This document shows, piece by piece, positions 61,447 to 64,000 of a DNA stretch of 64,000 nt. The notes under the pieces are model-generated. The model saw only the letters and a program-made list of their open reading frames with translations. It was not told the DNA's origin and made no database searches. The position numbers and the translations under genes are program-made. Origin of the DNA: Variovorax sp. CF079 (GTDB lineage: Bacteria > Pseudomonadota > Gammaproteobacteria > Burkholderiales > Burkholderiaceae_C); assembly GCF_900101545.1 (NCBI RefSeq), contig NZ_FMZU01000022.1, forward strand, positions 1 to 64,000. The letters run 5' to 3'. Within the stretch, counting starts at the first letter, position 1. The number at the start of each line of letters is the position of its first letter.

Positions 61447-62493
61447 ATGCCGGACACGCACAACACGGTCGATCGCGCCGGCACGCGCCTGGATGGTGCC
61501 GCTGTCCCTGCTGCCACCGCTGCCGCCGCCGGCGTGCGCGACCTGCATGCGGACTGGCTGAAGGCCGCCGCGATCGTGGGGGTCGTCTGCATCCACGCGG
61601 GCCTGCCCTTTCACGACGTGTTCCGTTTCGGCGTGCCGGTGTTCGTCGGCCTCTGGGCCTTCTATCTGGAAAAGGCGCTTTCTCGCCGGCGCCCCGAAAC
61701 GCATGCGCGCTTCCTGGTGCAGCGAATGGTCGAGCTGGCCGTTCCGTACCTCGCGTGGACCTTGCTCTACATCGAGAAGTTCTACGCCTCGCGCTGGTCG
61801 GCCACGCCGCTGCACACCATCGTCGGCGGCTGGTTTGGCGGCTATGGATGGTCGGGGCAGTACTACTTCGTCATCCTGTTCCAGCTCACGCTGCTTTTTC
61901 CACTGCTGCGGCGCTGCGTGGCGCAGGTGCCGACCCTGCCGGTGATCGTCGCAGGCGTCGCGCTCAACGTGCTCGCCGGGTACTGGCTCCTCGACCACCG
62001 GTGGATCGGGGCCGTCGGCGACCGGCTCTTCATCTACTGGATTCCCTATGTGGTCATGGGCATCGCGCTGGCGCGCGGCCAGTTCCGCCGGACGCCGGGG
62101 CTTGTCATGGCGGCCGTGCTGTTGCTGCTCGCAGCGCCCTTCGAAACCGAATCTCCCAGCGAACACTCCGCCTACCTGGCGTCGACCGTGACGATCGCTT
62201 CCCTGCTGCTTCTGGTTGCCGCCGTTGCGGCCGATCGCGCGGCGCCTGCTCGCTCGAATCCGGGCCTGCTGGCGCGGGCCGTGGCCTTCGTGGGGAGGAA
62301 TACCTTCGCGATCTTCGTCGGCAACGTCGCGATGCTGGAGGTGCTGAAGAGCACCGGCTTCACCGCCTCCGCGGTGTCGCGTGCGGGCCCCTTCGGTTTG
62401 CTCGCGGTGGTCGCCGCGACGCTTGCCGGATGCCTTTGCATCGGCTGGCTGCTGAAGAGGCTGGGCCAGGGCATCCTGGTCGGCAAGCCGTGA
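61447..62493 (+). CDS. Acyltransferase 3 family membrane protein
   Basis: A protein of 348 residues with about ten helices. After a 30-residue leader comes DLHADWLKAAAIVGVVCIHA, the acyltransferase-3 opening with the catalytic His of helix 1. Family members O-acetylate sugars or lipids at the membrane. The ATG at 61447 follows GAGGAG at 61437-61442. It overlaps the patatin-like gene (GTGA), so the two are coupled, which suggests a lipid or surface-glycan substrate. Confidence 0.86.
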   Translation: MPDTHNTVDRAGTRLDGAAVPAATAAAAGVRDLHADWLKAAAIVGVVCIHAGLPFHDVFRFGVPVFVGLWAFYLEKALSRRRPETHARFLVQRMVELAVPYLAWTLLYIEKFYASRWSATPLHTIVGGWFGGYGWSGQYYFVILFQLTLLFPLLRRCVAQVPTLPVIVAGVALNVLAGYWLLDHRWIGAVGDRLFIYWIPYVVMGIALARGQFRRTPGLVMAAVLLLLAAPFETESPSEHSAYLASTVTIASLLLLVAAVAADRAAPARSNPGLLARAVAFVGRNTFAIFVGNVAMLEVLKSTGFTASAVSRAGPFGLLAVVAATLAGCLCIGWLLKRLGQGILVGKP

Positions 62494-63560
62494 AAGCGCT
62501 GCGCATCCATGCCGGCCCGCTCGCGCGCGAACACATCGCCCAAAACGGCCTGCATCCGCAGGATGTGCGCACCATCCCCGGCGCGGCCGGCGGTCCCAAG
62601 GGCCTGATCCTCGGGCCCATCGATCGCTTCCTGTTCGGCGAGTGGCTGCCGCAGTCGACGCAGCCCATCGATCTGGTCGGCGCCTCGATCGGCGCCTGGC
62701 GGCTCGCCAACGCCTGCCTCGACGATCCGAAGACTGCCTTCGAGCAGTTCGAGCACGGCTACATCCATCAGCATTTCGACGTGCCGCCGGGCCAGAAGCG
62801 CATGACGGCGAAGCAGGTCAGCGCGCAATTCGGCGAAGGGCTGCGCAACTTCTACGGCGGCCGCGCCGGCGAAGTGCTGCGCCATCCGCGCTACAAGCTG
62901 CACGTGATCACCTCGCGCGGGCGCCATATCCTCGGGCGCGAGGGCAGGGCACGCACGCCGGTCGGCTACCTGGGGGCGTTCATCACCAACAGCGTGCACC
63001 GCAAGAGCCTGGGCGCCTGGCTCGAGCGCGTGGTGTTCTCCAGCGCCGGTGCGGCGCTGCCTTTCGCCACGCGGGACTTTCGCACGCGGCAGGTCGAGCT
63101 CAGCGACGCCAACTTCGAACTCGCGCTGCAGGCCTCGTGCTCGATCCCCTTCATGCTGGAGGCGGTGCACGACATTCCCGGCGCGCCGCCCGGCGCCTAC
63201 TGGGACGGCGGCATCACCGACTACCACCTGCACTTGAACTACAGCAACACCGACGGCGTCGTGCTGTACCCGCATTTCCAGAAGGCGGTGGTGCCGGGCT
63301 GGCTGGACAAGGGACTCAAGTGGCGTCACAAGCCCACGCGTTTTCTCGAACGCACGGTGGTGCTGGCGCCGGACCCGGAATGGGTGCGCAGCCTGCCGAA
63401 CGGCAAGCTGCCCGATCGCAACGACTTCGTGCGCTACGGCAACGATGCGCCGGCACGCATGAAGGCGTGGAGCACCGCGGCGCAGGAGGCGCGCCGGCTG
63501 GCGGACGAGCTGGCCGAGTGGCTGGAGCGCGGCGACGCCGGCTGCGTGCTGCCGCTTTGA
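62490..63560 (+). CDS. Patatin-like phospholipase
   Basis: A protein of 356 residues. The nucleophile elbow is GASIGAW, and the oxyanion Gly-rich loop is GAAGGPKGL near residue 31. The catalytic Asp is in YWDGGITD, so the Ser-Asp dyad of patatins is complete. There is no signal peptide, so it acts in the cytoplasm or at the inner membrane face. The start is GTG at 62490, overlapping the acyltransferase stop. Confidence 0.9.
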   Translation: MKALRIHAGPLAREHIAQNGLHPQDVRTIPGAAGGPKGLILGPIDRFLFGEWLPQSTQPIDLVGASIGAWRLANACLDDPKTAFEQFEHGYIHQHFDVPPGQKRMTAKQVSAQFGEGLRNFYGGRAGEVLRHPRYKLHVITSRGRHILGREGRARTPVGYLGAFITNSVHRKSLGAWLERVVFSSAGAALPFATRDFRTRQVELSDANFELALQASCSIPFMLEAVHDIPGAPPGAYWDGGITDYHLHLNYSNTDGVVLYPHFQKAVVPGWLDKGLKWRHKPTRFLERTVVLAPDPEWVRSLPNGKLPDRNDFVRYGNDAPARMKAWSTAAQEARRLADELAEWLERGDAGCVLPL

Positions 63561-63604
63561 GGGCGGCTAAAGTCGGGCTAGCATCAATCCCGGAGGATCC
63601 CCCC

Positions 63605-63826
63605 ATGAACGTAACCCGCATCGTCGGCCTCATCCTGATCGTCGCCGGCATCGCCGCCATCGGCCTGGGCGGCTTCAGCTTCACCAAGGAAACCCATCAG
63701 GCCAAGATCGGACCGATCGAGCTGACGGTGAAGGAAAAGCAGGACGTCAACTTCCCGACCTGGGCCGGCGTGGCCGCGATCGTGGTGGGCGGGGCACTGC
63801 TGGTGTTCGGCGGGAAGAAGGGCTGA
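63605..63826 (+). CDS. Small two-helix membrane protein
   Basis: A protein of 73 residues with helices at about 5-24 (VGLILIVAGIAAIGLGGFSF) and 52-68 (WAGVAAIVVGGALLVFGGKK), separated by a charged loop with KIGPIELTVKEKQDV. It resembles DUF3185-like tiny membrane proteins. GGAGG at 63592-63596 supports the ATG at 63605. Function unknown. Confidence 0.8.
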   Translation: MNVTRIVGLILIVAGIAAIGLGGFSFTKETHQAKIGPIELTVKEKQDVNFPTWAGVAAIVVGGALLVFGGKKG

Positions 63827-63830
63827 GCCC

Positions 63831-64000
63831 TCAGCCCAGATCCTGCTCGCGCAGTTCGATCGCCTGCCCATGCGGCGTGCGATCGGCCGCGCGGTCCCAG
63901 GCTCGCTGGTAGCGCGTCAGTTCATCGGCGGAGCTTGCGCCTTTGCGAGCCACCAGCGTCTCCAGTGCGGCGAGCCAATGACGGTAGTAGGTGTCGCCGA
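63831..64000 (-). CDS. Nitrile hydratase accessory protein-like C-terminus (partial)
   Basis: The last 56 codons of a gene that runs out of the window. The visible end has GDTYYRHWLAALETLVARKG, then AWDRAADRTPHGQAIELR, which matches the end of nitrile hydratase accessory/activator proteins and the related N-terminal part of the beta subunit. The catalytic subunits, if present, would lie beyond 64000. The call rests on this short pattern only. Confidence 0.6.
   Translation of the reverse strand, partial: GDTYYRHWLAALETLVARKGASSADELTRYQRAWDRAADRTPHGQAIELREQDLG

Overview
The window is GC-rich, densely packed bacterial DNA. Gene content and codon use suggest a beta-proteobacterium of the Comamonadaceae/Burkholderiales type, with Variovorax-like as my best guess. 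This is inferred from composition, the split pqiA genes, and the mix of transporters, LysR/MocR regulators and oxidoreductases; there is no rRNA or marker gene to confirm it. No tRNA, rRNA, CRISPR array or insertion sequence was seen. No gene-free stretch exceeds about 210 bases.

Region 1 (109-12188) is a type III secretion fragment. It holds an SctU-type export switch protein whose autocleavage motif is lost, followed 41 bases later by a 3665-residue protein. That protein has LysM modules, helical and hydrophobic regions, a kinase-like segment, a papain-like Cys-His-Asp segment and a long Pro-Ser-Pro-Thr tail. It looks like a very large secreted effector, toxin or structural substrate.

Region 2 (12205-28603) is the most interesting part. 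A divergent AraC regulator and a downstream LuxR-type regulator bracket a tight ten-gene operon. The operon encodes a five-part peptide-type ABC importer, an M14/AspA-like zinc hydrolase, a FAD-dependent oxidoreductase with a novel N-terminal extension, an NRPS of order A-T-C, an EamA exporter and a FAD/NAD(P)-binding enzyme. An identical 17-base element followed by N13 and TTGRTAA lies in front of the operon and again in front of the LuxR gene. Together these suggest a self-contained make, export, import, hydrolyse and sense system for a small amide metabolite, possibly a non-AHL signal or metal ligand. That function is inference.

Region 3 (28609-44186) is mixed housekeeping and accessory content. 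It has an aldo/keto reductase and an MFS pump with a nearby LysR, an orphan Phd-type antitoxin, a pqiA-pqiA-pqiB-pqiC membrane lipid transport operon and an Ogt methyltransferase. It also has a DegT aminotransferase with a GT2 glycosyltransferase, two MFS drug pumps, a MocR regulator and a mercuric-reductase-like flavoprotein. A further DHA2 pump follows to 45787.

Region 4 (45935-54810) is a co-directional redox cluster. It contains a large dihaem lipoprotein, a GMC oxidoreductase, two unrecognised proteins (one with two similar halves), a Dyp-type peroxidase and a catalase-like haem protein. A joint role in peroxide or hydroperoxide chemistry is likely, but the substrate is unknown.

Region 5 (54815-64000) holds an NTF2-like exported protein, a frameshifted small secreted-protein remnant, a GST-MATE-DUF2239 gene chain, a small membrane protein, Tex, an acyltransferase-3 protein, a patatin-like lipase and a tiny membrane protein. 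The window ends inside a gene resembling the nitrile hydratase accessory protein.
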